The notes: generated by a model not told the origin, from the letters alone. Positions 35,175 to 44,995 are shown, counted from the first letter of the stretch. The stretch is 64,000 nucleotides of DNA from an uncultured Geobacteraceae bacterium (GCA_903939115.1 CAJAFV010000046.1:62001-126000); one strand, 5' to 3'. A program made the numbers and translations.

Positions 35175-35795
35175 ATGAAAAATAGAATAAATCTGACTGA
35201 AATGGGCTTTACCAGAGAACAGTTCCCGGCTGGCACTCATATGTGCCTGATTTATTCCAGCGAAAAAGAACGGCGCAACGTGATCGGCAAATACCTGCAG
35301 AGCGGCCTCCTCGGCAACGAAAAAGTTTCCTATTTTGCCGATGTCATGTCACCGGAAGAGGTTCGCACCTGGTTGTGTGACATGGACATCGACCTCCCCT
35401 CGGATGACCGCTTTTCAATCACGAACGCCGAAACCACCTACTGTCCGGATGGCACCTTCGTGCCGGAAACAATGTTGAATGCGCTCAGGGAGTTCTATAC
35501 CCAGGCACTATCTGACCATTATCCGAATGCTCGGGTCAGTGGCGAAATGTCCTGGGCGTTAAAAGGCATACCTGGCTCCGACCGCTTGATGGAGTACGAG
35601 GCTTTGGTGAATGAAGTACTGGTAACTCATCCCGTATCGGCAATCTGTCAGTATGATGTGGGCAGGTTTAATGGCGCGACTATTCTTGACGTGCTGAAGG
35701 TGCATCCGAAGATGATTGTGTATGGCCAGATTGTCCATAATCCGTACTACATGAAACCGTACGATTTCCTCAAAGAGTACATTGCAACAAAATGA
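35175..35795 (+). CDS. MEDS-domain sensory protein (DcmR type)
   Basis: 206 residues from ATG 35175 (MKNRINLTEMGFTREQFPAGTH). The MEDS domain (methanogen/methylotroph DcmR sensory) is recognisable by FPAGTHMCLIYSSEKER, the GLLGNEKVSYFADV strand and the closing HPKMIVYGQIVHNPYYM. The domain resembles a RecA/KaiC fold without a nucleotide loop and is thought to sense small molecules. There is no output domain, so it must act through a partner. It overlaps the hybrid kinase gene by four bases, which makes that kinase the obvious candidate. Confidence 0.85.
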   Translation: MKNRINLTEMGFTREQFPAGTHMCLIYSSEKERRNVIGKYLQSGLLGNEKVSYFADVMSPEEVRTWLCDMDIDLPSDDRFSITNAETTYCPDGTFVPETMLNALREFYTQALSDHYPNARVSGEMSWALKGIPGSDRLMEYEALVNEVLVTHPVSAICQYDVGRFNGATILDVLKVHPKMIVYGQIVHNPYYMKPYDFLKEYIATK

Positions 35796-38674
35796 ATCAG
35801 CATATCGATCTGAAAATTATCGGTCAGATTCATTCCGCAATCGGCCTGCTGTATATTTTTCCGACCGGGGAAAAATTAAGTGAATTTCTTGTGCCGCTGT
35901 TTATGGGAATTCCCGGATGCCTTTCCGCCCGTATCTGTTTTGGCGAGAGTGAAATCCCGGCTGATGGTGAACAGGGTCCGCAGGATTCTGTTGGCGGTGA
36001 AACTGCGCGCGCCGCCGCATCATATCAACGCTCGGTCCGTATTTTTTCCTTAGAAACGGTGGAACAGGTGTATGGCACTCTTACCTTGACGGTCGGAGAT
36101 TCCCGGAAATTCGACCCGTATGAACCGTTTGTACGGGATCTTTGCAATGCTGTTGCCATAGCAATGGAAAATCGCCGTCAACAGCAGGAGTTGCGTGAAG
36201 CCAAGGATTTGCTTGAACAACGGATTGCGGAGGGGACCTCGAAAGTTTTGGAACGTGAAGAGGTACTTAAAACGCTAAATATCTATAACCGTAATTTAAT
36301 CGAGGCGAGTCTTGATCCTCTTGTCACTATAGATCGGAACGGAAAGATAGCCGATGTTAATTCAGCCACGGAAAAGGTGACCGGCTATCCGCGTCATGAT
36401 CTTGTCGGCACCGATTTTAGTGATTATTTCACCGAACCGGAAAAAGCCCGTGAGGGATACCAGCGTGTTTTCAGGGAAGGACAGGTTCGTAATTATCCTC
36501 TTAAAATAAGGCATAGTGACGGACATCTGACACCGGTGCTGTACAATGCCACAGTGTATCATGATGCCGCAGGGAATATCAGTGGCGTCTTTGCCGCTGC
36601 GCGTGATATCACCGAGTTGAAACGTGTTGAACAAGCGCTAGCCAGGATCCAGAATCTTCAGGCGGAAACTGAGCGGATCGGTAACGTCGGCGGCTGGGAA
36701 GTTGACCTCGATACCATGGAGCAGACCTGGACCGATGAGATGTACCGCATTCATGAGGTGGATAAAACGTTCAAGCCGACGGTTGAAAACGGGATTGAAT
36801 TCTACACCGACGCTTCCCGGCCGATTATTGAAAATTTATTCTACCGCACAGTTAATTACGGTGTACCGTTTGATGTTGAGTTAGAAATTATAACGGCCAA
36901 AGGAGCCGTAAAAGCGGTTCATGCTATCGGTACAATGGACAGGCACCATAATAGAGTCATAGGTTTTTTTCAGGATATTACCAAACGGAAGCGGGCAGAG
37001 GAGGCATTACAGGAAAGCCAGATGCAACTCGCCCATCAAAACGAAGAGTTGCAGGAGACGGAAGAAATACTGCGGGTGCAGATCGCAAATTATGAAGCCG
37101 TTCAGGCGCTTCTGCAGGAAGCTAAAACCGTCGCCGAGAGTGCCAATAACGCTAAGAGTCAGTTTCTCGCCAACATGAGCCACGAGATTCGCACCCCGAT
37201 TAACGGGTTAATCGGTCTGATAGAACTACTCCTTGCCACTGGACTTACTGAAGAGCAGCGCGAATTAGCCGAGCTTGCCAAACAATCGAGCAGGATTCTG
37301 GTGCAACTGCTTAGCGACATCCTTGACCTTTCCAAAATTGAAGCGCACAAGATCGAGTTTGAAACACGAGATTTTGATCTGAACAGTCTAATAACCAACA
37401 CGATCAACCTCATTTCTCTCCAGGCAGAGGAAAAAGGGCTTGAACTGACTTCTCACATCGATCCCGATGTCCCGCTGAAGTTGAGAGGGGATTCGGGAAG
37501 AGTGCGCCAAGTACTCATCAACCTGCTCGGTAACGCTATAAAATTTACCGCCAGAGGTTCGGTGTCACTCAATGTTTGCAAGGATTATGAAGATGAATGC
37601 CACGCAACAATTTGCTTTATCGTCGATGATAGCGGCATTGGTATCGCGGAGGACAAGCAGGAGCATATCTTCGATCCGTTCAGCCAGGCAGACGGCTCTA
37701 CCACCCGCAAATTCGGAGGCTCCGGTTTGGGGCTTGCCATTTCACGGCAACTGGCCGAATTGATGGGGGGAACGGTCACTGTTGAGAGTGTCGAGGGGGA
37801 GGGGGCTACCTTCTCGTTTACGGCGGTACTGGAGAAGCAGGAAAAAGGCGAGGACATATTGGAATCCGGTTTTACAACAGCCTTGTCAGACAGGTACGAC
37901 ATGGCCGACAGAGTGAGTTCATCATCCATTCGTCTCCTTCTCGCTGAGGATGACCCTACGACTCAATTTGTGACAAAAAAGATTCTTGTCAACAATGGCT
38001 ATCAGGTGGATGTGGCCAGTGATGGCGGCGCAGCGTTGAAGTTGCTGGAGAATAACGATTATGCCGCAGTTCTGATGGATTGCATGATGCCGGGTGTGAA
38101 CGGATTCGACGCGACAAAAGTGATTCGGGACCCGTCATCATTAGTGAGAAACCATGCCATAGCAATAATCGCGCTTACGGCCAATGCCTTTGTGGAGGAT
38201 CGTGACAAATGCCTTGCTTTGGGAATGGACGATTATCTTTCCAAACCTCTACAGATGGATAAGTTACTGGCGGCTCTGGAAAAATGGACAGGCCCTCTGA
38301 TATCCGGGTATTCAACAGATGTTTTTGACGCCAATGAGTTCGTTATCCGGAACCTCGGAGATATGCAGTTGTCTCGTGATGCGGCAACCATTTTTATTTC
38401 ATGCGTCCCGGAATATGGCGAGTCAATCCGGACCGCACTGGCAGCAGGCGACGCCGACGCTCTTCGTCAGGCAGCGCATAAACTGAAAGGTGGAGCGGGG
38501 AATTTTTCCCTGAAGTTGCTGACTCACGTTGCTCAAAAAATTGAACTTGCTGCGGCATCCGGAGATCTTGAACGTGCGGCGGGACTGATAGACGAACTTG
38601 AACGGAGATTAGCCCAGGCACTTGAGGTGTTGAAGGAGTTGCTCATCACACACTGTGGAAAGGATGACCAATGA
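35792..38674 (+). CDS. Hybrid sensor histidine kinase (GAF-like, PAS x2, HisKA, HATPase, REC, HPt)
   Basis: 960 residues, no membrane segment, so a cytoplasmic sensor. Residues 1-128 look GAF-like; a coiled linker leads to a PAS domain (about 165-278) and a second PAS (about 290-400, ending IGFFQDITKRK). The dimerisation domain has His464 in NMSHEIRTPINGLIG. The ATPase has NAIKF, DDSGIGI and GGSGLGLAI boxes. A receiver carries Asp763 in LMDCMMPG, and a C-terminal phosphotransfer domain has His896 in QAAHKLKGGAGN. It can therefore run a full internal His-Asp-His relay, whose end partner is probably the overlapping response regulator. Confidence 0.93.
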   Translation: MNQHIDLKIIGQIHSAIGLLYIFPTGEKLSEFLVPLFMGIPGCLSARICFGESEIPADGEQGPQDSVGGETARAAASYQRSVRIFSLETVEQVYGTLTLTVGDSRKFDPYEPFVRDLCNAVAIAMENRRQQQELREAKDLLEQRIAEGTSKVLEREEVLKTLNIYNRNLIEASLDPLVTIDRNGKIADVNSATEKVTGYPRHDLVGTDFSDYFTEPEKAREGYQRVFREGQVRNYPLKIRHSDGHLTPVLYNATVYHDAAGNISGVFAAARDITELKRVEQALARIQNLQAETERIGNVGGWEVDLDTMEQTWTDEMYRIHEVDKTFKPTVENGIEFYTDASRPIIENLFYRTVNYGVPFDVELEIITAKGAVKAVHAIGTMDRHHNRVIGFFQDITKRKRAEEALQESQMQLAHQNEELQETEEILRVQIANYEAVQALLQEAKTVAESANNAKSQFLANMSHEIRTPINGLIGLIELLLATGLTEEQRELAELAKQSSRILVQLLSDILDLSKIEAHKIEFETRDFDLNSLITNTINLISLQAEEKGLELTSHIDPDVPLKLRGDSGRVRQVLINLLGNAIKFTARGSVSLNVCKDYEDECHATICFIVDDSGIGIAEDKQEHIFDPFSQADGSTTRKFGGSGLGLAISRQLAELMGGTVTVESVEGEGATFSFTAVLEKQEKGEDILESGFTTALSDRYDMADRVSSSSIRLLLAEDDPTTQFVTKKILVNNGYQVDVASDGGAALKLLENNDYAAVLMDCMMPGVNGFDATKVIRDPSSLVRNHAIAIIALTANAFVEDRDKCLALGMDDYLSKPLQMDKLLAALEKWTGPLISGYSTDVFDANEFVIRNLGDMQLSRDAATIFISCVPEYGESIRTALAAGDADALRQAAHKLKGGAGNFSLKLLTHVAQKIELAAASGDLERAAGLIDELERRLAQALEVLKELLITHCGKDDQ

Positions 38675-39276
38675 AAATACTTGTTGCTGAAGACGATGCC
38701 CCGTCCCGCTTTTTGCTGCAGTCGCTGTTAACCTCATGGGGGTATGTCGTCAGAACGGCGGCAGACGGCACAGAAGCTTGGCAGATTCTCTCCGAGCCGG
38801 ATCACCCGCAGTTGCTGCTTCTCGACTGGATGATGCCCGGTATTGAAGGGCCTGAAATTGTCCGCCGCCTGAAGGCGAGAACGCCAAAAAAACCGTATTA
38901 TTCGATCATTATTACCTCACGCAGTGATACCTGTTCTGCGGCGAATGCGTTGAACGCCGGTGCTGACGATTTCATCGGCAAGCCATTTGATCATAACGAA
39001 CTGCGGGCGCGGGTTTCGGTCGGGTATCGCACCAACGGCCTGCAGACCGCGCTTGCTGATCACATTCAGGATCTGAGTGACGCACTGGCAAGGGTACGGC
39101 AGTTGGAGGGAATTATCCCGATCTGTATGTACTGCAAAAAAATCAGGGATGATCATGATAGCTGGCAACAACTTGAAACATACATTTCCCAGCATTCCGA
39201 GGCGCTCTTCAGTCACGGCATGTGTCCGGAGTGCTATAAAAAAGAGATGGCTCAACTGGAGGAGATGAAAAAATAG
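38671..39276 (+). CDS. Response regulator with C-terminal Cys-pair domain
   Basis: 201 residues overlapping the kinase gene by four bases. The receiver (1-125) has Asp52 in LLLDWMMPG and the conserved Lys in IGKPFDH. After a short coiled helix the last 55 residues have two CxxC pairs (ICMYCKKI and MCPECYKK), a small probably metal-binding tail seen on receivers of this type in Geobacter-like bacteria. There is no DNA-binding or GGDEF domain, so output is through protein contact or the Cys tail. It completes a three-gene signalling operon. Confidence 0.88.
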   Translation: MKILVAEDDAPSRFLLQSLLTSWGYVVRTAADGTEAWQILSEPDHPQLLLLDWMMPGIEGPEIVRRLKARTPKKPYYSIIITSRSDTCSAANALNAGADDFIGKPFDHNELRARVSVGYRTNGLQTALADHIQDLSDALARVRQLEGIIPICMYCKKIRDDHDSWQQLETYISQHSEALFSHGMCPECYKKEMAQLEEMKK

Positions 39277-39305
39277 TACGTCAAGTCAGGCAATGTAAAA
39301 AAGTG

Positions 39306-39770
39306 TCAATGACTCCCCGTTGATCCAAACCCGCCTGTTCCACGATCGCTTTCCTGGCTGAATTCAGTCACTATACTCAAATCAGCCTGCAGCACCGGCA
39401 CGAACATCATCTGACATATCCGCTCACCCGGTTCTATTGTATATGGCGCCGCGCCTCGATTGACAATCCCTATCCCGATTTCACCCTGATAGTCAGAATC
39501 AATAACGCCGACTGTATTGGCCAATACAATGCCGTGCTTGATACCGAGACCGGAGCGTGGTACCAGAAGTGCCACCAGGGCGGGATCGTGAATGCTGATG
39601 GCTATGCCGCTCGGGATCAGCACGGTTTCGCCCGGCAGCACGGTTTTAGGATTCTCCAGACAGGCGCGCAGGTCCATTGCCGCCGCACCGCTGCTTGCAT
39701 AGACCGGCAGCGGAATTGTAGTGCCGATCAGCGGATTCATGATTTTGGTTTCAATTTTTGGTCGCTTCAT
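39306..39770 (-). CDS. dut: Deoxyuridine 5'-triphosphate nucleotidohydrolase (dUTPase)
   Basis: 154-residue trimeric dUTPase, which removes dUTP and supplies dUMP for thymidylate. All five family motifs can be seen: AAAMDLRAC, PRSGLGIKHG, GVIDSDYQGEIGI, RICQMMFVPV and the C-terminal RGTGGFGSTG that closes over the site. It faces away from trpS with a 79-bp gap and converges with the response regulator gene. No unusual features. Confidence 0.96.
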   Translation of the reverse strand: MKRPKIETKIMNPLIGTTIPLPVYASSGAAAMDLRACLENPKTVLPGETVLIPSGIAISIHDPALVALLVPRSGLGIKHGIVLANTVGVIDSDYQGEIGIGIVNRGAAPYTIEPGERICQMMFVPVLQADLSIVTEFSQESDRGTGGFGSTGSH

Positions 39771-39849
39771 GTAAATTTCCCTGTCTTTGAGATGAATTTA
39801 GCGAATCACTGTAGCAGAATAGACTTACTGGAACAAGGAGCGTTTTACC

Positions 39850-40830
39850 ATGAAACAACGGGTTGTCAGCGGCATGAGGCCGAGCGGTAGACTGCATATC
39901 GGGCATTATCACGGGGTGCTGGAAAACTGGGTCAAGATGCAGGATTCATACGATTGTTTCTTTTTTGTCGCCGACTGGCATTCCCTGACGACGGAATATG
40001 CCGATACGGCTGGAATTGCCCAGAGTATCCGCGAAATGGTACTTGATTGGGTGGCCTTTGGTCTTGATCCGGAAAAGTGCATTGTCTTCCGGCAGAGTCT
40101 CGTTCCGCATCACTCGGAACTGAATCTTATACTATCGATGATTACCCCGGTTTCCTGGCTGGAGCGTAACCCTACCTACAAGGAGATGCTCGACAACATC
40201 GAGGCCCGTGACCTGACCACGTTCGGTTTTCTCGGCTACCCGGTGCTGATGGCGGCTGACATCATACTGTATAAGGCCACGCGTGTTCCGGTCGGACATG
40301 ATCAGCTGCCGCACCTGGAAATAACCCGTGAAATAGCCCGCCGCTTCAACCATCTCTATGGTGCGACGTTTCCCGAACCGGAAGCGCTGCTGACCGAGAC
40401 CCCCAAACTGCCGGGTCTGGATGGGCGCAAGATGAGTAAATCGTACAACAACTCGATCTATCTCTCCGATGATGCTGAAACAACAGCCAAAATGGTTATG
40501 TCGATGGTTACCGACACCAATCGTGTCCGCCGTGCTGATCCTGGTGATCCGGACGTCTGTGTCGCCTTCAATCTGCACCGCCTGTATGTGCCGCAGGAAA
40601 AACTTGATGAGATCGTGCCGGCCTGCCGCGCTGCCCAGATCGGCTGCGTGGATTGCAAGAAGATTCTGGCCGGCTGCATCAACGAGCGTCTGGCGCCATT
40701 CCGTGCCCGTCGCGAGGAGCTTGCCTCCAACCCCGGTTTTGTCGACGAAATGCTGCGGGAGGGGAGCCGGAAGGCATCCCTGATATCAGACGCCGTGATG
40801 GCGGAAGTTCGTACGGCTCTCCAATTCTGA
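39850..40830 (+). CDS. trpS: Tryptophanyl-tRNA synthetase
   Basis: 326-residue class I synthetase. The HIGH box is HIGHYHG near residue 16 and the KMSKS loop is DGRKMSKSYNN. The MAADIILYKATRVPVGHDQ segment that contacts tryptophan is typical of bacterial enzymes. AAGGAG precedes the ATG. The scpA start lies one base after the stop, so trpS, scpA and scpB form an operon, an arrangement often seen in this group. Confidence 0.97.
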   Translation: MKQRVVSGMRPSGRLHIGHYHGVLENWVKMQDSYDCFFFVADWHSLTTEYADTAGIAQSIREMVLDWVAFGLDPEKCIVFRQSLVPHHSELNLILSMITPVSWLERNPTYKEMLDNIEARDLTTFGFLGYPVLMAADIILYKATRVPVGHDQLPHLEITREIARRFNHLYGATFPEPEALLTETPKLPGLDGRKMSKSYNNSIYLSDDAETTAKMVMSMVTDTNRVRRADPGDPDVCVAFNLHRLYVPQEKLDEIVPACRAAQIGCVDCKKILAGCINERLAPFRARREELASNPGFVDEMLREGSRKASLISDAVMAEVRTALQF

Positions 40831-40831
40831 T

Positions 40832-41644
40832 ATGGCAGTCGACGCGCATCTTCACCGGGAGGAACATCTGCCGCTGCTGGATGGTCTGCATGAGCAGTAC
40901 AGTGTTCATCTTGATAAATTCGACGGGCCGATGGATCTGCTGCTGCATCTGATCAAGAAGAACGAACTGGACATCTGTGATATTTCCATCGCGGTCATAA
41001 CCCGACAGTACCTCGATTTCATCAAGGCGATGAAAGATCTGAACCTTGAAGTAGCGGGGGACTTTCTGGTTATGGCGGCAACCCTGCTGCAGATAAAGTC
41101 CCGCCAACTGCTTCCGTCAGCTGATCAGGAAGATCCGGAAATTGATGAGACAGACCCGCGGGAGGAACTGGTCCGGCGTCTGCAGGAGTATCAACAGTAC
41201 AAGGATGCCGGCATGCTGATTGGTGCGCGGGCGCTTCTGGGACGGGAGGTCTTTGTACGGACTGCATCTGAGCCGGTGCTTGCTGCGGCACAAAACAGTG
41301 AAGGTCCGCTTGAAGTAAGCCTTTTTGAGCTGGTAGACGCTTTTCGGGTTCTGCTGTTGAGAATTCCGGTGGAAAGTTTCCATGATGTTGCCCCGGGCGA
41401 TTCGCTCAGCATTGCCGATTGCATCAACGATATTCTTTCACAACTTCAGGAACGGGATACCGTCCAGTTCGACGACCTTGTCAAGGACGAACTGACCCGT
41501 GAACGGGTGATTGTTACCTTTCTTGCGCTTCTGGAGCTCTGCCGTCTCAAGCTGATCCGTATCTTTCAGGGGAGTGAGCATGGTTCCATATGGTTTATTC
41601 CTGCTGTTGCCGCAGATCCCTCAGAGGTTTTGAATGCAGATTAA
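40832..41644 (+). CDS. scpA: Segregation and condensation protein A
   Basis: 270-residue kleisin subunit of the SMC-ScpAB condensin complex. The family opening FDGPMDLLLHLIKKNELDI is present (seen as FDGPMDLLLHL plus IKKNELDICDI), with the helical VAGDFLVMAATLLQIKSR segment and a C-terminal winged helix (VTFLALLELCRLKLIRI). It bridges the SMC head domains together with ScpB. It sits one base after trpS and overlaps scpB by 11 bases. Confidence 0.95.
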   Translation: MAVDAHLHREEHLPLLDGLHEQYSVHLDKFDGPMDLLLHLIKKNELDICDISIAVITRQYLDFIKAMKDLNLEVAGDFLVMAATLLQIKSRQLLPSADQEDPEIDETDPREELVRRLQEYQQYKDAGMLIGARALLGREVFVRTASEPVLAAAQNSEGPLEVSLFELVDAFRVLLLRIPVESFHDVAPGDSLSIADCINDILSQLQERDTVQFDDLVKDELTRERVIVTFLALLELCRLKLIRIFQGSEHGSIWFIPAVAADPSEVLNAD

Positions 41645-42245
41645 TTCTGAGCTGGCTGCCATCATAGAGAGTCTCATCTTTACTGCCGATTCAGCACTTA
41701 CAACCGATCGGATCTGTGACCTGCTGACCGAATTCGAGCGGGGAGAGGTCAAGTCTGCCCTGTCAGAACTGCTGGAATTTCATCAGGCGAGGGGAGGGGG
41801 CTTTGAACTGGTCGAGGTGGCAGGCGGCTGGCAATTCAGGAGTCGCACTCCGTTCCATAGTTACATCACGCGTCACATTAAAACCAGGGCGGCTAAGTTT
41901 TCACAATCGGCCCTGGAAACCCTGGCAATCATCGCCTATCGCCAGCCGATTACCCGTGCAGAAGTCGAACATCTGCGCGGCGTCGATTGCGGGGGCGTTC
42001 TTAAAACGCTGCTCGAAAAACGTCTGGTCCGAATTCTGGGTAAAAAGGATATTCCGGGGAGGCCGTTGATTTACGGCACTTCAAAAGAATTTCTTGAAGT
42101 ATTCGGGCTTAAAGATTTAAAATCTTTACCAACACTCCGCGAAATTCAGGCATTGGACGAACAGCCGCGGTTCGAACGTCAGGAGGAGTTACAGCTTGAA
42201 CCGGATACGGTTATTCCGGTGGAGAGTGATCTGCCGTTTGGGTAA
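41634..42245 (+). CDS. scpB: Segregation and condensation protein B
   Basis: 203 residues with the two winged-helix units of ScpB: ESLIFTADSALTTDRICDLL and the signature ALETLAIIAYRQPITRAEVEHLRG, ending with PLIYGTSKEFLEVFGL. A dimer binds ScpA in the condensin complex. The start overlaps the end of scpA, as in most genomes. The last 30 residues are acidic and variable. Followed after 17 bp by the Memo-family gene. Confidence 0.95.
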   Translation: MQINSELAAIIESLIFTADSALTTDRICDLLTEFERGEVKSALSELLEFHQARGGGFELVEVAGGWQFRSRTPFHSYITRHIKTRAAKFSQSALETLAIIAYRQPITRAEVEHLRGVDCGGVLKTLLEKRLVRILGKKDIPGRPLIYGTSKEFLEVFGLKDLKSLPTLREIQALDEQPRFERQEELQLEPDTVIPVESDLPFG

Positions 42246-42262
42246 TCGCAGGGAGGTGAACC

Positions 42263-43066
42263 ATGCAGCGTCAGCCAGCCGTAGCAGGTCAATTTTATCC
42301 CGGCAGTGAACAGAAACTTCGTGCCTCATTATCTCAACTGATTCATAAGTTCCCATCTACACTGCCGGTAAAAGGTGTCATATCGCCTCATGCAGGCTAC
42401 ATGTATTCCGGCGCGATTGCCGGCCAGCTCTTTGGACGGATAGCCATTCCGGACACGGTTCTTATTATCGGACCTAATCACCACGGAGTCGGAGAGGCCG
42501 CCGCGCTTTACCCGGAGGGAGAGTGGCTTACCCCGCTCGGGGTGACGGCAATCAACTCACGCCTCAACGCGCTTCTCCTACAGCATGGTAGCTACCTTAG
42601 AAACGACAGAGTTGCTCACCAGAACGAACATTCCCTCGAAGTCCAGCTCCCTTTTATTCAGTATCTCCGGCCTGATGTCACCATATCGGCGCTCTGCATC
42701 GGCCATGGTGACTATGCCCCACTGCGTGACATAGGCCATGGCATCGCCGCTGCCATCCGGGAATTTGGAGAAGACGTGCTGATCGTGGCCAGCTCGGATA
42801 TGACCCATTATGAATCTGCCGATTCAGCACGGCAGAAGGATGAAATGGCGCTTGAGCGGGCTCTGGCGCTAGATGGCAAAGGATTACTGGAGGTTTGTCA
42901 CAGTCGGGGGATTACGATGTGCGGAGTAGTGCCGGCAACCATTATGATTGAGGCGGCTCTTAATCTGGGGGCATCACAGGGTGAACTGGTTGCGTACGGA
43001 AACAGCGGGGACGTCACCGGGGACAGCCGGCAGGTGGTTGGTTATGCGGCGGTGACGGTGAGTTGA
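42263..43066 (+). CDS. amrB: Memo-family protein (AmmeMemoRadiSam system protein B)
   Basis: 267 residues. Memo fold motifs are AVAGQFYPGS at the N-terminus, SPHAGYMYSG, IGPNHHGVG, the NEHSLEVQLPF segment and SSDMTHYE; the His and Cys residues near the pocket are present. In many bacteria it works with AMMECR1 and a radical SAM partner in a system whose product is unknown; neither partner is adjacent here. It resembles class III extradiol dioxygenases in fold but is not known to share the activity. A GGAGGTG site precedes the start. Confidence 0.9.
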   Translation: MQRQPAVAGQFYPGSEQKLRASLSQLIHKFPSTLPVKGVISPHAGYMYSGAIAGQLFGRIAIPDTVLIIGPNHHGVGEAAALYPEGEWLTPLGVTAINSRLNALLLQHGSYLRNDRVAHQNEHSLEVQLPFIQYLRPDVTISALCIGHGDYAPLRDIGHGIAAAIREFGEDVLIVASSDMTHYESADSARQKDEMALERALALDGKGLLEVCHSRGITMCGVVPATIMIEAALNLGASQGELVAYGNSGDVTGDSRQVVGYAAVTVS

Positions 43067-43153
43067 CGTCAGGCAGGCGTATGTATTGTATTTAAATGCT
43101 TACAATGATACTTTCTGGCCGTCTGGACGACTTCTCAAGGATGGTTTCGTACC

Positions 43154-44995
43154 ATGGGCTACAAAAATATGCAGGAATGTGTCGTCGATCTTGAACGACA
43201 CAAAAAGCTGGTTCGAGTTGATGTGCCGCTTGATCCCTATCTGGAAATTGGCGCACTGCAGCGACGTGTCTATCAGTCCGGGGGGCCGGCATTGCTCTTT
43301 ACGCATGCGGTCGGCTGCCGCTTCCCACTGCTGGGCAACCTGTTCGGAACGCTGGAACGGACCCGTTTCATCTTCCGCGATACGCTTGATGACATCCGCC
43401 GACTCGTCGAGATCAAGATCAACCCTTTCTCTTTACTTAAAAATCCGCTTGATATCGTAAAAGCTCCCCTCGCAGCCTGGCATCTCCTGCCTGGCGTCAC
43501 TTCGAAAGCACCGGTTCTGGAATGTTCATCGACCCTCGGCGCTCTGCCGCAGCTCGTATCCTGGCCTCGGGATGGCGGTGCCTTTCTGACTCTGCCGCAG
43601 GTGTACAGTGAAAGCGCGGCTGCCCCCGGTTTTGCCAAGTCCAACCTTGGAATGTACCGGATTCAGATCTCCGGCAACAGCTATCAATCCGATAAACAGG
43701 CCGGTCTCCATTATCAGATTCATCGCGGCATCGGCGCTCACCATGCTGAAGCGATTGCCAGTGGCGACCTGCTGCGGGTTAACGTTTTCCTCGGCGGAGC
43801 GCCTGCTATGACCGTTGCGGCGGTTATGCCGTTGCCGGAAGGGATGCCGGAAATCTCGTTTGCCGGTCTGCTGGCCGGCCATCGCCTGCCTATGACCAGG
43901 GTGCCGGGGCATCTGCCGGTCTACTCGGAGGCCGATTTCTGTATCAGCGGTGTTGTCCACCCTGCCAAAACGCTTCCGGAAGGCCCTTTCGGTGATCATC
44001 TCGGCTATTACAGTCTGACTCATGAGTTCCCGTACCTTGAGATTGATGCGGTCTATCACCGCCGTGATGCGATCTTCCCGTTTACCACCGTCGGTCGCCC
44101 GCCGCAGGAAGATACCAGTTTCGGGGCCTTTATTCATGAGTTGACCGGTCCGCTCATTCCGACTGTTGTGGCAGGCGTTAAAGAGGTTCATGCGGTTGAT
44201 GCCGCCGGTGTCCATCCGCTGCTGCTCGCTATCGCCAGCGAGCGCTACGTTCCGTACGCGGCTGTTCGCCAACCTCAGGAGCTGTTGACGGTTGCCAACG
44301 CCATTCTCGGTCAGGGACAACTCTCGCTTGCCAAATACCTGCTGATCGCAGCCCAGGAAGATGCGCCCTCTCTTCATACTCACGATATTGCCGCGTTTCT
44401 AGGTCATATTCTGGAACGCGCCGACTGGCGGACCAATCTGCACTTTCAGACTGCGACCACGGTAGATACCCTTGATTACAGCGGTTCAGGCCTCAATGAA
44501 GGTTCCAAGGTTGTGTTCGCTGCCGCCGGTCCGGTGCGCCAGAAACTTGCGACTGAGAGTCCGACCGGCCTGGAACTGCCATCCGGTTTTGGCCCTGTTG
44601 CACTCTGTCAACCGGGCATTCTGGCTATCCAGGGGCCGCCATCAGGTCAGGGAAGGGGCGAAACCGACCCACTGATCGATGAGTTCTGCCGTTTTTATGC
44701 CGAGCGTGCGGCTTTTACCGGCTTTCCGCTTCTTGTAATCTGCGATGACAGCCGTTTTGCCGCCGCAACCTTGAATAACTTTCTCTGGGTGACGTTTACC
44801 CGTTCCAATCCGGCGACTGACATCTACGGAATTCGTCCCGAAATCCGTGGCAGGCACTGGGGCTGCAGCGGCCCATTGGTCATTGATGCACGTATCAAGC
44901 CGTTCCACGCCCCGCCGCTCGTCGATGATCCCGCAGTAGAGCGTAAAATTGACGGGCTCGCCGCTCCCGGTGGGCCACTCCATGGACTCTTCTGA
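43154..44995 (+). CDS. UbiD-family decarboxylase
   Basis: 613-residue protein of the UbiD family, (de)carboxylases that use prenylated FMN. MQECVVDLERHKKLVRVD is the usual opening; HYQIHRGIGAHHAEA, LPEGPFGDHLGYYS and FPFTTVGRPPQEDTS are core motifs, with the acidic residues of the active site. At 613 residues it is of the long type. No ubiX gene is near. Substrates of this family include 4-hydroxybenzoate-type rings and other unsaturated acids, so its true role, including menaquinone-like synthesis, is open. It converges with the Ole/Pfa operon across a repeat element. Confidence 0.88.
   Translation: MGYKNMQECVVDLERHKKLVRVDVPLDPYLEIGALQRRVYQSGGPALLFTHAVGCRFPLLGNLFGTLERTRFIFRDTLDDIRRLVEIKINPFSLLKNPLDIVKAPLAAWHLLPGVTSKAPVLECSSTLGALPQLVSWPRDGGAFLTLPQVYSESAAAPGFAKSNLGMYRIQISGNSYQSDKQAGLHYQIHRGIGAHHAEAIASGDLLRVNVFLGGAPAMTVAAVMPLPEGMPEISFAGLLAGHRLPMTRVPGHLPVYSEADFCISGVVHPAKTLPEGPFGDHLGYYSLTHEFPYLEIDAVYHRRDAIFPFTTVGRPPQEDTSFGAFIHELTGPLIPTVVAGVKEVHAVDAAGVHPLLLAIASERYVPYAAVRQPQELLTVANAILGQGQLSLAKYLLIAAQEDAPSLHTHDIAAFLGHILERADWRTNLHFQTATTVDTLDYSGSGLNEGSKVVFAAAGPVRQKLATESPTGLELPSGFGPVALCQPGILAIQGPPSGQGRGETDPLIDEFCRFYAERAAFTGFPLLVICDDSRFAAATLNNFLWVTFTRSNPATDIYGIRPEIRGRHWGCSGPLVIDARIKPFHAPPLVDDPAVERKIDGLAAPGGPLHGLF

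Noticed and set aside
43526-44383. 285-codon minus-strand frame opposite ubiD
   Set aside because: Antisense to conserved UbiD motifs, composition unlike a protein gene, no ribosome site.
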